Assembly: GCA_023376005.1 (NCBI GenBank)
Contig: CM042147.1
Span: 118,544,412-118,608,411 of the forward strand
Direction of reading: 5' to 3'
DNA from: Doryteuthis pealeii
Lineage: Eukaryota > Mollusca > Cephalopoda > Myopsida > Loliginidae
DNA: 64,000 nt
Below, piece by piece: positions 44,615 to 55,856 of this stretch. The translations under genes were made by a program, and so were the position numbers. The first letter of the stretch is position 1. The number at the start of each line of letters is the position of its first letter. The notes beneath the pieces were generated by a model that made no database searches, had not been told where the DNA came from, and worked only from the letters and a program-made list of their open reading frames with translations.

Positions 44615-44990
44615 TTGCTTTTTATCCCAATCTTTCAGCTCAACATTCTATGTTCATTAATAAGTTTAGTAATAATGTTCTCCCAACTGGGCTGCACTCT
44701 GCTCACCAACAATCAAAATCTATCTCGAAATGCCTCATCCACCCGTCGCAAGAGCCAAAATACTACTGCCAGCTGTTTTCGTAGTCGTCGTACATAATTG
44801 TTTGACGCTGCCTCTAGCCGTCGCCGTATGCTTATATGTACGACCGATCTTGAGAGAATTTGCATACGTGCAATCCCATTCTCGCTGGTTCGAGGAGATC
44901 GCCCATCGTTAAATATAGTGTTTACAGCAGCCATATTTCTTTCCCGTGATGACCCTGTAAGCCAGACTCGTCCCCGCACGCTTTGAGTTT
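44615..44990. other. CpG-bearing open-frame island, unidentified
   Basis: From about 44690 base composition shifts to many CpGs. A minus-strand frame of 105 codons (45030-44713) contains a good ATG context (AAATATGGCT, giving MAAVNTIFNDGRSP and an Arg-rich C-end). On the plus strand a pyrimidine-rich acceptor (TTTCTTACTTTCAG, to 44614) precedes frames ending at 44784 and 44797, and another frame is open at 44798-44986 after one TAA. I cannot tell which strand, if any, codes. It could be an exon, an unmethylated promoter or the end of an unfamiliar transposon. Confidence 0.35.
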
Positions 44991-45363
44991 CGATGTATGT
45001 TATTTTCATTACATCCACAATAAGAAGCATTGATAAAAAAATAAAGAAGGATCCTCTAGCAAGACTTGAACTCTCCCTTTTTCTTTAAGAAACTTGTCAA
45101 AGTACAAAAACTGCGTCACCAATTATACTTTTCTTTCTCTTTGCATTGCCACAGAAAATTCAAATCTGACCATATAATTTTCTATTTTTCTTTTCCCCAA
45201 ACACTCAAATTAATAAAGATTTACAATGCTTCATGTAATTGTAGTGATATGATAAGAAGTTAATGCATTGAAAGCAAAAGAAAATGACAAAAGTAAGCAA
45301 TCTGCACATAGGATCAGCGCAGGTATAAAGCAAAAATAGAAATAATAAAAATGATAATTTTAG

Positions 45364-45535
45364 ACCAATCAGAGGCCTCTGCACCTAAAAAGAAGTTTTC
45401 AAAAAGACCGAACTGGTGCCTAGGTAAAGCATATAAAAGAAAGGTTTTCGAATAGAAGTTCAGAGAGAGAGACTGACACATGCTGGACGAATTCACTCCT
45501 ATGAATTTAAAACTATTTGCCTGCCGCTGAAGGTA
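45364..45535 (+). promoter_or_regulatory. Promoter-like CCAAT-TATA block
   Basis: CCAATCAG near 45365 and TATAAAAG near 45431 are spaced as in a Pol II core promoter. About 30-90 bases downstream the sequence ends in GCTGAAGGTACAA, a possible donor. The first part resembles the CCAATCAGAG arm of the repeat at 13.3-13.9 kb, so it may be repeat-derived. No coding exon was recognised downstream. Confidence 0.3.
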
Positions 45536-45815
45536 CAATTTATTTTACCCTCTCTAAAATTCTGCTGCTGATATAGATGCAATACTCTTTCTTACCCTTT
45601 CTTCCTCTACATTACTGAACTTTAAAAAAAGCATTTTCTGATGAACTTTGAACACTACATTTTGATTTCTCTTATTACTGTAACTTTAATGTTTCAAATA
45701 CAAGGCGTATTGATTCCGTCTGTGAATGATTTATTTTCCCTTTTATTATTTCTATATCCTTATAGTGTGTTTGTTGTAATTATCAATATATATATATATA
45801 TATAATATATATGTA

Positions 45816-46160
45816 GTATATTAGGAAAAATGAAAAAATACAGGTTTATACACCGTCCCATACCCATGCCGTAAAATAGAATATTTGACGTCATATTTCA
45901 AAACCGTCCCTTTTTTCAAACCTCAAAAAATTTTTAAGCAGACTGAATAACAACAACTACCACTCGCTTTCTCGTTATTCTGTGATAAATAATTTCTTAT
46001 CACCTTCCATATACCAACAAATGCCCTGAAGATGATCTAATTAATAGATCGAAACACTGCAGCGTCGGCCAATAAACTCACCACTTAACCCATTTAAACC
46101 TGTGTTTTTTCATTTTTCCTAATATACTACATACCGTCGGATTCACTTCCTTTCTTCACA
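45816..46160 (+). ncRNA. HHR-like repeat B, copy 2
   Basis: CTGAAGA at 46026-46032, one T, stem II GATCTA/TAGATC (46034-46039 and 46045-46050), GAAA at 46051-46054, a short interrupted stem III, then GTC at 46064-46066 followed by GGC, which pairs with GCC just before the core. The unit has inverted outer ends (TTAGGAAAAATGAAAAAATA and its inverse), a (TA)n neighbour and the AATCCGAC border. Inverse copy at 5753-6045. Confidence 0.5.
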
Positions 46161-46339
46161 TAAAATATATATATATAACTTCACTCAAGACAACCACCAT
46201 ATAATAATAAATTCAAGATAATTTTACAACTGATACCATTAATTCATATAAAAATTACTTGCAAATCAGGGCATTAAGGAAAAATAATGAATGAAAGTAA
46301 CATAGTTAGATTAGAGTTTTGGTTGCTGGTTGCTTCTGT

Positions 46340-46432
46340 GGCCTGATTGGTAAAACAGCTGTCATGCTAAAACAGATTTCCTGAAAAAAAATGATGTAAG
46401 TTTGAATCATGCTGGGCTCTGTAGAAAAAAAA
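46340..46432 (+). repeat. tRNA-like SINE head
   Basis: TGGCCTGATTGGTAAAACAG (A box region) and AGTTTGAATCATGC (B box). Confidence 0.45.
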
Positions 46433-46459
46433 AGAATTTACTCTACGGGTAGAATTTGA

Positions 46460-46791
46460 GGTAATCTGAACATTAGCTACATAAATGAGAGTAACCTCTC
46501 CTTGTTTGTTTCACTTTGAGGAAGCCATATGTTTTGGTCGGCCATTTTCATTTCACCGTAAAATTTTGAATTGTGCTTGCGCATTATTTGAAATTAACTT
46601 AATTGTTATTAAGAACACATTTTATGATATTTTCGTATTAAAACATGCAGTTGTATTGAATCAAACAAATTCGTATTTTCAGTGTAGACTTACAGTGAAA
46701 TGAAAATGGCTGACCAAAACATACGGCTTCCTCAAAGTGAAACAAACAAGGGGAGGTTACTCTCATTTATGTAGCTAATGTTCAGATTACC
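46460..46791. mobile_element. F1 foldback MITE, copy 2
   Basis: GGTAATCTGAAC to GTTCAGATTACC with a shortened left arm. Flanks GAATTTGA (46452-46459) and GGATTTGA (46792-46799) differ by one base, an aged 8-bp duplication. Confidence 0.82.
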
Positions 46792-46804
46792 GGATTTGAC
46801 ACAA

Positions 46805-46900
46805 GTTAACAAATATGAGGCATCCAGTAAGGATTGAACTTGCTTTTCAGTAGTAACGGTTCTGAGACTAGCTTAACCATTACACCATAATTGGATTCCC
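46805..46900 (-). repeat. tRNA-like SINE fragment
   Basis: Inverse A box TTAACCATTACACCATAATT and B-box-like GGATTGAACTTGC. Confidence 0.5.
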
Positions 46901-46904
46901 TGCT

Positions 46905-47515
46905 GGCGTCCGTGGGGATTAAAATAAAATTAGAATAAAAAATAACAAATTCCCATGAGCCTTCAGACCAGAAGATCCCTCTGGGCATGTGCAGGAAAAA
47001 GGACCCACTTCCGACCCCCAAGATAATCTCTTGGCCATTCGAACTTAAGCCTTAACTAGGATGAGACACTACTACTGGCCAAGAAAGAATTTCCTTACCA
47101 CGTGGTGGCTATGACCCATGAATAAATCCTGAATCCTGAAATTACCTTTTGTCTTTGTCTATTCCTTTTCTTGAATTCCTTTTCAGCGTGGCCACCAAAT
47201 AAGATGGGGTTAAAGTAAACCCTAGAAACACACACCTGGATTAACCAGTTACCTTTTAAAACTAAAACATTAAACCTCTTGCCACCCCATACTTCTGCAG
47301 AGTGGTGGTTTGAAAAGTTGTGAGCAACTAAAATTAAAAATGGAAGATATACAAATTAAAAAAATATCATTGATAATGCTTTATCTAAAAAAAAAAAAAA
47401 GAAGTTTCTTGAAGTCACAAATATTTGGCATTTTGCATCCTTTTTCAAAGAATATCAGAAAAATGATTAAAAACTAAACAAGCTCAAATAAAATCAAACA
47501 AAACATTTATATGCA
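46905..47515. other. No supported gene
   Basis: Moderate-GC DNA with CTTACCACGTGGTGGC near 47096 and an A-run at 47386. Perhaps the body of the SINE at 46805; no frame recognised. Confidence 0.4.
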
Positions 47516-47518
47516 TTT

Positions 47519-48412
47519 CCAGGGTGTTTGGGGTAAATTTGATATATTTATATTTGGTTATTTTTCTCCATAGGTTGGAGGTATTGACGCACACTACACA
47601 TCATTTAAAAGCTTGGACCCTTCTTCATTCATATACATGATGACAGATAAAATGGATGACTAGAACCCACCTGAATCATGGAAGAGAATAATTGTATCAT
47701 GATGATCTGCGCCGGCCCTCAAAATAAGGAGATTATAGTTGCTGCCCAATGCTCCCTGAACACTGTAAAAACAATCAGGCATGAACTGGAGAATTGCAAT
47801 GGAGACTACGAGGCTGTGGCTAGAAGAAAGTAACAACAGATGATCTGATTGCATTTGTACAGCAGAATTCTTCGCATTTTTTCAGAAAAGGTATCAGGTT
47901 GAATTCAGATGCCTATGTGGAGTTGCTAAACACTGTAGTCAAGCCCTGGATAACAAGGGTAGCCAATGATAGGCCATATGTATGGCAGCAAGATTCTGCC
48001 CCCTACCACACCTCTGGGAAAAGTCAAAAATAGTTGCCGGCAAATTATTACGACTACACAAGTCCCAATGTTTGGCCTCCGAACTCCCCAATCCCCATGG
48101 ATTATTATGTCTGTGGCACTGTTGAGAAAGACACCAATCGCCGTGCCAGTACTACAAAAGCCCAGTTGATCAACAGAATTAAGGTAGTTTTTGATACCCT
48201 TCCCAGGGAAACTGTAACATCAGCTTGCACCAGGTTCCGGAGCAGGATTGAGGCTGTGATCAATGCTAATGGCAGTTATCTTAAGTGAAACTTGTTGACA
48301 GTAGTGTAATTTCCGTGCCTGTTGAATTTGTTTACAATCCATTAAATTTTGTAGTTACCAAGCACTTTTTCTTTTTCCTTATGAAACTGTCAAATTTCTC
48401 CCGAACACCCGG
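47519..48412 (+). mobile_element. Tc1/mariner-like element, internally deleted
   Basis: The left end AGGGTGTTTGGGGTAAATTTG and the inverse of the right end GTCAAATTTCTCCCGAACACC pair imperfectly as terminal repeats. Inside, one frame reads NKEIIVAAQCSLNTVKTIRH then ELENCNGDYEAVARRK, an N-terminal helix-turn-helix region. After a gap a later part reads QQDSAPYHTSGKSQK, then WPPNSPIPMDYYVCG and VFDTLPRETVTSACTRFRSR, the QQD.A..H and PMDYYvw blocks of the catalytic domain. The first catalytic Asp region is missing, and stops and frame changes separate the rest. A dead copy. Confidence 0.85.
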
Positions 48413-48497
48413 TATATAAAAAGTATTTCGTCAACACCAAAGGAAAAGAAATCAAAACACATTTTTAAAGATTTTGCTTTATAATTTTCATAGGTAA

Positions 48498-48903
48498 TCT
48501 ATTAATAATGGAGATTCGCTTCCAGTTTTTGTCTGTAACAAAAACTATGTCACTGCTTACGTCACTATATCTGAAATCGTCATAACATAGAATAAATACA
48601 CTAAAAATTTGAGCATGCAACATTAGACAGTCCTCATTGTTTTTTAAAACAATTTTTAATAGATAGATCCCCAGTATCATATATTTATATATAGTTTGTT
48701 TTATTTTAATAGATATTCAAAGTTATAGAACTTAGTTTCGATTTCAAATTGTTTTATTTTTTTACTCCTTTAATAAATTTGATGATTTCATGATTTATGG
48801 TTCAAACTCTCCGACATTTAATTTTTAACTTCCACCTCCTCAAGCAATATCTTTCAAAAATGTATTTTTACATCACCTGGAGGGTGTTTTTTTATTTTGC
48901 TAG
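48498..48903 (+). mobile_element. Non-autonomous Helitron, copy 5
   Basis: TC after A, the ATTAATAATGGAGATTCGCT start, a weaker hairpin (CACC/GGTG type near 48874) and CTAG at 48900-48903 before T. Confidence 0.8.
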
Positions 48904-49082
48904 TGATAATAATGAACCACTGCTGCCACCATCATCATCATCATCAAAGAGAATCAATGAAGAGCCTGTTCAATACTCAATTGGGTGACCAGTTAAGCAA
49001 CAGCTACCCGAGTACTTTGTTTATTAAAAATGAATTGATTCAGCAAATTGGAACAACAAATTGTTCCTAAAAATTTTTTTTA

Positions 49083-49770
49083 AATAAATAAATAAGTAAA
49101 ATAAATCACATAATTTTAAGTTTTAAATTTCATATTTTTAGATTCTAAAAAAAACATTATTTAATAACAAGCTTACTTTAGTATGGTTATCTAATTATTA
49201 TCAGAGAAAACTCAATCAAAAGTTAAGCCAACTTTAAACAGAACAAACATTGATGTATAATTGTTCTATAAAAATATTTACAAAAAGTTTAGGTTATCTA
49301 ATTATTATCAGAGAAAACTCAATCAAAAAGTTAAGCCAATTTTAAACAGAACAAATATTGATGTATAATTGTTCCTATAAAAATATTTACAAAAAAGTTA
49401 TGGTTATCTAATTATTATCGGAGAAAACTCAATCAAAAGTTAAGCCAACTTTAAACTAACTACGGAGAAAACTCAATCAAAAAGTTAAGCCAACTTTAAA
49501 CAGAACAAATATTGATGTATAATTGTTCCTATAAAAATATTTACAAAAAAGTTATGGTTATCTAATTATTATCGGAGAAAACTCAATCAAAAAGTTATGC
49601 CAACTTTAAACAGAACAAATATTGATGTATAATTGTTCCTATAAAAATATTTACAAAAAAGAAATAAATAAGTAAAATAAATCACATAATTTTAAGTTTT
49701 AAATTTCATATTTTTAGATTCTAAAAGCAAACATTATTTAATAACAAGCTTACTTTAGTAATTGATGTAT
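49083..49770 (+). repeat. Tandem array of about 110 bp units
   Basis: GGTTATCTAATTATTATC starts units at 49185, 49292, 49402 and 49556, with a partial extra unit near 49460. A segment with CACATAATTTTAAGTTTTAA occurs on both sides (about 49108 and 49682), so a duplication also brackets the array. Confidence 0.85.
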
Positions 49771-50040
49771 AATTTTTTTCACTGATAATCTAAAAGTCAA
49801 TTATAGACATAAAAAAAATGTCCAAAATTTTTTAAGTTTTTTTCTTTCATTTTCGGATGTTCAGTACCTATTTTCTACCAAAATCGCTCCTTTAATATTT
49901 TTTTTTCTATTCACTCCTTCGGTCTTTTGTCTTTTTATTTATATTTTATACTATAATTACTTTCACTTTTATATAAACTCTGCCGATATTTTGCACACCA
50001 AAAATGAGGTGGGGTCAAAATTAAATGACCTGAAAAAAAT

Positions 50041-50160
50041 CAGAAAGTTTTGAAATAAAATAAGTGATACATTATAGAATTCATTCATTGATAAATAAAT
50101 CAGCATTTAAAATTTCATTTATATCGGATAATTTTCTGATTTTTTAATTTCTTAATTCAA
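50041..50160 (-). repeat. F2 arm fragment
   Basis: GAAAGTTTTGAAATAAAATA and TTCATTCATTGATAAAT match 5178-5290. Confidence 0.65.
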
Positions 50161-50199
50161 TTTATTTTTATTTATTTATTTTTGGTAATTTATGAGGAA

Positions 50200-51838
50200 G
50201 ACCGTCCCGGTCTCCTGCCTCAAAACTTGCTACCGGTGACTGCTGAAAGACCAACCCCACCTACGATTGAAGTCCGTAGCCGAAGCAGTGTCGATAAAAA
50301 CGTTGTTTTATTTCATTTTATTATTTTATTAAGGCATATTGGAAAATAGTTTGTATCTTTTTCTGAAAAGCAGATAAATAGATAGGAACAGAGATAGATA
50401 GATAGATATAAAGTTTATATCTATCTATGTAACATAGGTACTGGCAAAATGAGCCTAAAATGCGTTTTTGACAAAATGATTAGCCCCCCACCCTCTACAG
50501 AAAATAATTTACCAAAAATCATGGAATTATCGGATTTTAATGAAATTTTCAGTGTTTATTTATTAATGAATGATCTTTATAATGCATTACTTATTTTATT
50601 TCAAGACTTTCTCATTTTTTTTCAGGTCACTTAATTTTGGCCCCTAATTTTGTTGGGGGCGTAACATTTTTTCGAGTTGGTCTTATACTGTACTAATTAC
50701 AGTATAAATAATGAGATAAAAGACCGAAGTTATGAATAGAAACAAAAAAAATTTTACAGTGGCTTTTCTATGAGAAAATAAGTACCGAAAATTGAAAAAT
50801 AAAACGTAAAAAAATAATAAATGATTAATTTTTGGAGATTTCTTTTTTACTCATTTCGATAATCATTTAATTGGCTATTATCTTACAAAAGAAAAAATTA
50901 TACATTGATATTTTTTCTGCTTAAAAAGGGGGGGGGGCATTTTCAATCGAGTTTTTCTTCAAAACTTATTACTTTCGTCTACAAAAATAAGGTTTGCATT
51001 AAGTAGATATTTATTTCTAGAATCTAAAAATATGACATTTTAAACTTAACATCATGCTTTTCACATTTTAAATGAATTTTATATATTAATTTTTCATAGC
51101 AAAAATACTAAATTAAAGTTTTGAAATAAAATAACTGATGCATTATAAAATTCATTAATTGATAAATCAATACTGAAAATTTCATTAAAATCAGATAATT
51201 ACCTGATTTTTGGTATTTTTTTTTGCAATCGCGAATGTTACATTAAAATTGTAAACAAGCGCGTAAAACCATTGAAAAATAGACAGAATGGCGGATCGCG
51301 TCGAAATTGACTAAAACAAATCGTTTTAAATCTATTAAAGATAAACTGCATATGTAATGATATTTTTCTTTTTTTAATGATGTCATTATGTTACTACTTA
51401 TCGATTTAGACAAAGTTTGACCTTAAATAATAGATTTAATTATTTTTAATTCGCTTTTAAAACTCGTAGCAGACGATTTTATTGCCAGAACAGACCGAGC
51501 CAGTGCATAGATTTTAGATAGATATATAGATAGATAATATCATAGATCTTCAAGTACTTTGTCGTGTTTGTTTAATGTCTAATATCTAAATATTTTGATT
51601 TTTTTTATATTAATTGATTGTTGGAAATAAATATATTAAAATAAAATGAAAATACCGAAAAAAATAAACGTTTTGGATTTTATATGTAATTAAATGTCGA
51701 AAAAAAAAAACGCCCGACGTTGGTTGTTTTCTTTCAAGTGAAACTGCTTCGGCTACGGACTTCAATCGTAGCTGGGTTGGTTTTTCAGAAGTCACCGGTA
51801 GCATGTTTTGAGGCAGGAGACCGAGACGCCCCATTTAG
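50200..51838. mobile_element. F3 foldback element, long copy
   Basis: Outer ends (GTCCCGGTCTCCTGCCTCAA and its inverse at 51790-51835, plus TTGAAGTCCGTAGCCGAAGC and its inverse near 51745-51770) enclose an inner inverted pair of F2-like arms (50505-50630 and 51115-51225). No transposase frame. Shorter members lie in GINS2 introns 1 and 3. It ends about 300 bases before the GINS2 promoter. Confidence 0.75.
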
Positions 51839-51950
51839 GTGAGGGGCCAGTGTTGTTTAGGTGGAAGGACCTCTGGAAATAAGCTATTATTAATTCTCAA
51901 CGCGATCGCCAGGTGAGTATTTTCTATGCAATAAATATACTACCTATTTT

Positions 51951-51952
51951 AT

Positions 51953-51989
<37 letters not shown>
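51951..51989. repeat. (TAC)n microsatellite
   Basis: About 13 TAC/CTA units. Confidence 0.95.
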
Positions 51990-51990
<1 letters not shown>

Positions 51991-52164
51991 GCTCTAAAAT
52001 GTAAACAAACAGTTTTTTCACTGAATTAGAACCTGTATAAATAATTAATCTACTTTTATCATAATTCTTTGCTGATATAAATATTTCGTTACATATTAAA
52101 TTCATAATAAATTATGAGGATTAAATTAAAATAATAACTAGATTATTTTATATAAACAAGGAAA

Positions 52165-52330
52165 ACCCAAACACGTGGTTGTTGTGATTGTATTAAGCGG
52201 AACCGGATGTGACGTAAGATTTTGCCGCGAAAATAGAACTTCCGAAAAGTTTTTTTTGTTGTTGTTGCTTGCTTGCTTCGTCTTTTGCTGTTAATTTGTG
52301 ATCGAAAGTAAATGGAAGTTTGTTGACAGA
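52165..52330 (+). promoter_or_regulatory. GINS2 promoter and 5' leader
   Basis: Repeat-free and GC-richer. In order: CACGTG E-box (52172-52177), ACCGGAT, ETS-like (52202-52208), TGACGTAAG, CRE/ATF-like (52210-52218), TTTTGCCGCGAAAA, an E2F-type site on both strands (52220-52233), and ACTTCCG, the inverse of an ETS core (52238-52244). No TATA box. E2F control is known for many replication genes; binding here is inferred. An in-frame TAA at 52292-52294 bounds the reading frame upstream. Confidence 0.6.
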
Positions 52331-52444
52331 ATGAATTCTTCAATTGGTTGTAAAATGTCCGCGGCCGAAGTAGAATTTATTGCAGAAAAAGAACTTGTTG
52401 AAATTGAACCAAATTTTACATACACCAAAATTTATCTTATTCAG
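52331..52444 (+). CDS. GINS2: GINS2 exon 1
   Basis: 38 codons, ending phase 0 at CAG before GTAACT. Both candidate ATGs lie here (52331, 52355), each with A at -3. The block [18 protein letters not shown] is the PSF2 N-terminus. Confidence 0.95.
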
Positions 52445-54613
52445 GTAACTCATTTATTTTTTTTTTTAGAATATTAGTTTTCAAACTTATTTTTAGCGAA
52501 ATTTACAAAATACAGATTATTTTGAGGATTCGTTTTTATTCCGTTGAATTGACATGGATTAAAAAAATCATAAATATTATTATTATTATAAATCTTAACA
52601 AAATGTGTTTGTTGGAATTAATATTATTTTGTAATGTTTTTCTAATTTTTACTTAATTTAATTATTTAGTTCTATTTTCAGCGTTCGCCTGTAGTGAGAT
52701 GCTAATCTTCCTCATAAGTAGATTTTGATAAAAAGCACTTAATTTGGAACTGACCGTTTTAATATTAGTATAGCGCGGTAAGGGTAACCCGAAGCCAAAC
52801 TCTGACAAGGTATTGACTCTGGCCCGTTTACCAAAAATTTTCCCATTCCCCAATGATACTTACACCGGAAAAATAAGGTCTAAAAAAAGTTCGGTTGCGG
52901 ATTACCCGTACCGCGATTTTAACCTTCGCTAAATATCCTAATCTTTTATTCCGATAAAAGAATAAATAAAGATTTTTTAAATAATTATATAAGAAGATTT
53001 CTTTAAAAAAAAAAAAAAAGTTTTTTCTTGACAATTCAATTAAAAAAGCGGAGTTCCGTCCCGGCTTCCTGCCTAAAAAACCGCTAGCCGGTGGCTGCTA
53101 AAAAACAACACCAGCTACGATTGAAGTCCGTACCCGAAGTGGTGTCACTTAAAAAAACAAAACAAAAAAAAACAACTTAGGGCGTTTTTCCCGAAAACCC
53201 AACCCCAACCCTAACTCTAAAATCCCCTAGTTAAAATTAAGTTTTATTACAAATTTGTGGGTTCTGTTTTTTTCTGTATACAGGGTGAACCAGAAAAAAC
53301 AGCAAATTATTTATTTATTTTCCCATTAAATTAACCCTAAACCCCAACCCTAACCCTATTTTTTTTCAAGTGACACCGCTTCGGCTACGGACTTCAATTG
53401 TAGCTGGTTTTTTTTTTCAGCAGCCACCGGTTAGCGGTTTTTGAGACAGGAGGCCGGGACGTAACTCTGCGAATATACCCTATTTATTTACTTGTGTAGT
53501 TGAAGAATGTAATAGTGTAAGATTGAGGAAAAATCTTAAAATATCGAGAAGAGGAATATCGACACTTTTAACGTCCAAAACAAAATGTGCATTTGAAAAA
53601 CTTAAATTACTTCCCTTCACATTTTTTTAGCTTGTTTCATATTCTGATTACATTTTTCCCATAAATAAAAAATAATTAAATAGAATTTTTTTAAAGTATC
53701 AACTAGTGAGACTTGGAATGCAAAATGAAAAACAAATAATTGAAATAAAAAGGATTTTTGATGCAATAAAAAAAAACTTCTTGCAACGGGGTTTGCCCCC
53801 CTCCCCTTTACATTCTCCAAAAAAGAAAGATTTTCCTTGGTATAACACTTAATTGCATCGGTGGTGAGTCTCCATTTCTGGAGATTTGGGGGAGTGTGGT
53901 GTACCCCTTCATTGTCATTATTCTAGGTCCACTCTGACTGAGTGATAGTACCTGTTAGGGTTCCATCAGTACCATTATAGTATGTGGCCTATGAAATCAT
54001 GTCTCTCTTATAGTATGTGGCCTACCATAAAAAGCATATTATAAGGTTATAATAACTCCTAACCCTATTTTAGAATTTTAGAATATTTTAGAATTAAATA
54101 GATCTGATTCATGTAAATTATAGTTAAAATTCTTCTTTTTTTTTTTTCTAAAAATTATTCTTTATTACTATATAAAGCTTATGACTGAATTGCATTTCTT
54201 GAAATTGAATATATGTGAAAAATAATTATTTTCAATAAATTGCCTACTACTTATATCTATAAATATACTCTTACTGAGGTAGGCCACATACTATAACAGA
54301 ATCAAAGGTACTATAACGGCACTGTTCCATCTTTGGATTAAATAGATCTGTTTGGATTTGAAAATTCTTTCCCTGGAAATAAATATACTTAAGAATGGGT
54401 GTCTGCTCAGGAAAGCAAATAATGAACACAACAAAATATGACATCACAGTTTTAAGTTTAAGTCAACAGACCTAACTTAAAAGAATTTTGCACAATGCTA
54501 TATGACATTTGATATTTAATCCATATTATGACAGCTCATTGAAAACAAAGTTCTAAGATATTTGTTACCTTTATGTCCTTCAACATGTTCAGAATAAAAT
54601 CTCATTACTTGAT

Positions 54614-54661
<48 letters not shown>

Positions 54662-54992
54662 CAGTGATGCTGATAGCTTTTTAATATAGTGTATCCTGGG
54701 ACACACGGATTTGATTTGAATGAGTCCCTGGGAAATTTCATGGGTCCCTACTAAAGTTTCTTAATAAATTATAGAATTTTTATCTGTGAACAACTAAAGC
54801 CATCTAACCCCTACCTTGTACCCCATAGTGTGTAATTCATTTCCAAGAAAATATTGAAATACATTTACAGTTAGCTGGAAATGGTCGGAGGAAGAAAAAA
54901 AAAAACATTGGGATGCATGGATACTATTTTACTGCGTCCTTTTAGATTTTTATGCGTCAGTGACACAGGACACATACCTATCAGCATCTCTT

Positions 54993-55074
<82 letters not shown>

Positions 55075-55551
55075 TATGCTGATAGGTAGGCTGCCTACGT
55101 CACCAACAAAGTATGTCATACACCATTGTACAAAATTTATGAAGGTGCGTAGCATTAAGGTTAGTCGTAGGAAATGGACTGATCAACACAAGTTCAAATC
55201 CTAGACGAAACTGCTTGCATTTCATATAGCACTAATACCCTTGGAAAGGTATGAATCCATCTATACTCCAGCATTGGGTAAATAGTAGAGCAGACTGGGC
55301 TCTTCAACCTTGGTAAGGCAACCTGTCTAGGAGAAGGAAAACTCTGAATTCAAACCTGTTAAACTCTGCTTAAGAAATTGACCTTGTGTTGTATCCTGCT
55401 CGTGCGGAAGGGTTGGTAAAAATATATATAATATAAATATAATAAAATAAAATAAATATAAAGGTTTTACATATCTATTTATTTGGTGACAAAGGAACAT
55501 TCATGACCATATTGGTTTCATGCGAGGCAATTGTCAGGTGAAGATGTTTCA

Positions 55552-55582
<31 letters not shown>

Positions 55583-55819
55583 TTATATTTTAAAATTTTT
55601 TTTATTGTAACATCTTCACCTGACTATTGCCTCACATGAAACCAATATGGTCGTGAATGTTCCTTTGTCACCAAATAAATAGATATGTAAAACCTTTATA
55701 TATTTATTTTATTATATTATATAACAGCTCTATCTCATATTGAGCACTCTACCAATAATACTACCTTTGGTACACCGTTCCAGCAAAAGATGAAACTGTG
55801 ACCATCCACACTATACACA

Positions 55820-55856
<37 letters not shown>

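Noticed and set aside
49185..49660. CRISPR array
   Set aside because: Units are adjacent tandem repeats of about 110 bp with no unique spacers, and the genome is eukaryotic.
51610..51834. 74-codon minus-strand frame upstream of GINS2
   Set aside because: Lies in the terminal arm of the F3 foldback element, so it is not a divergent partner gene.
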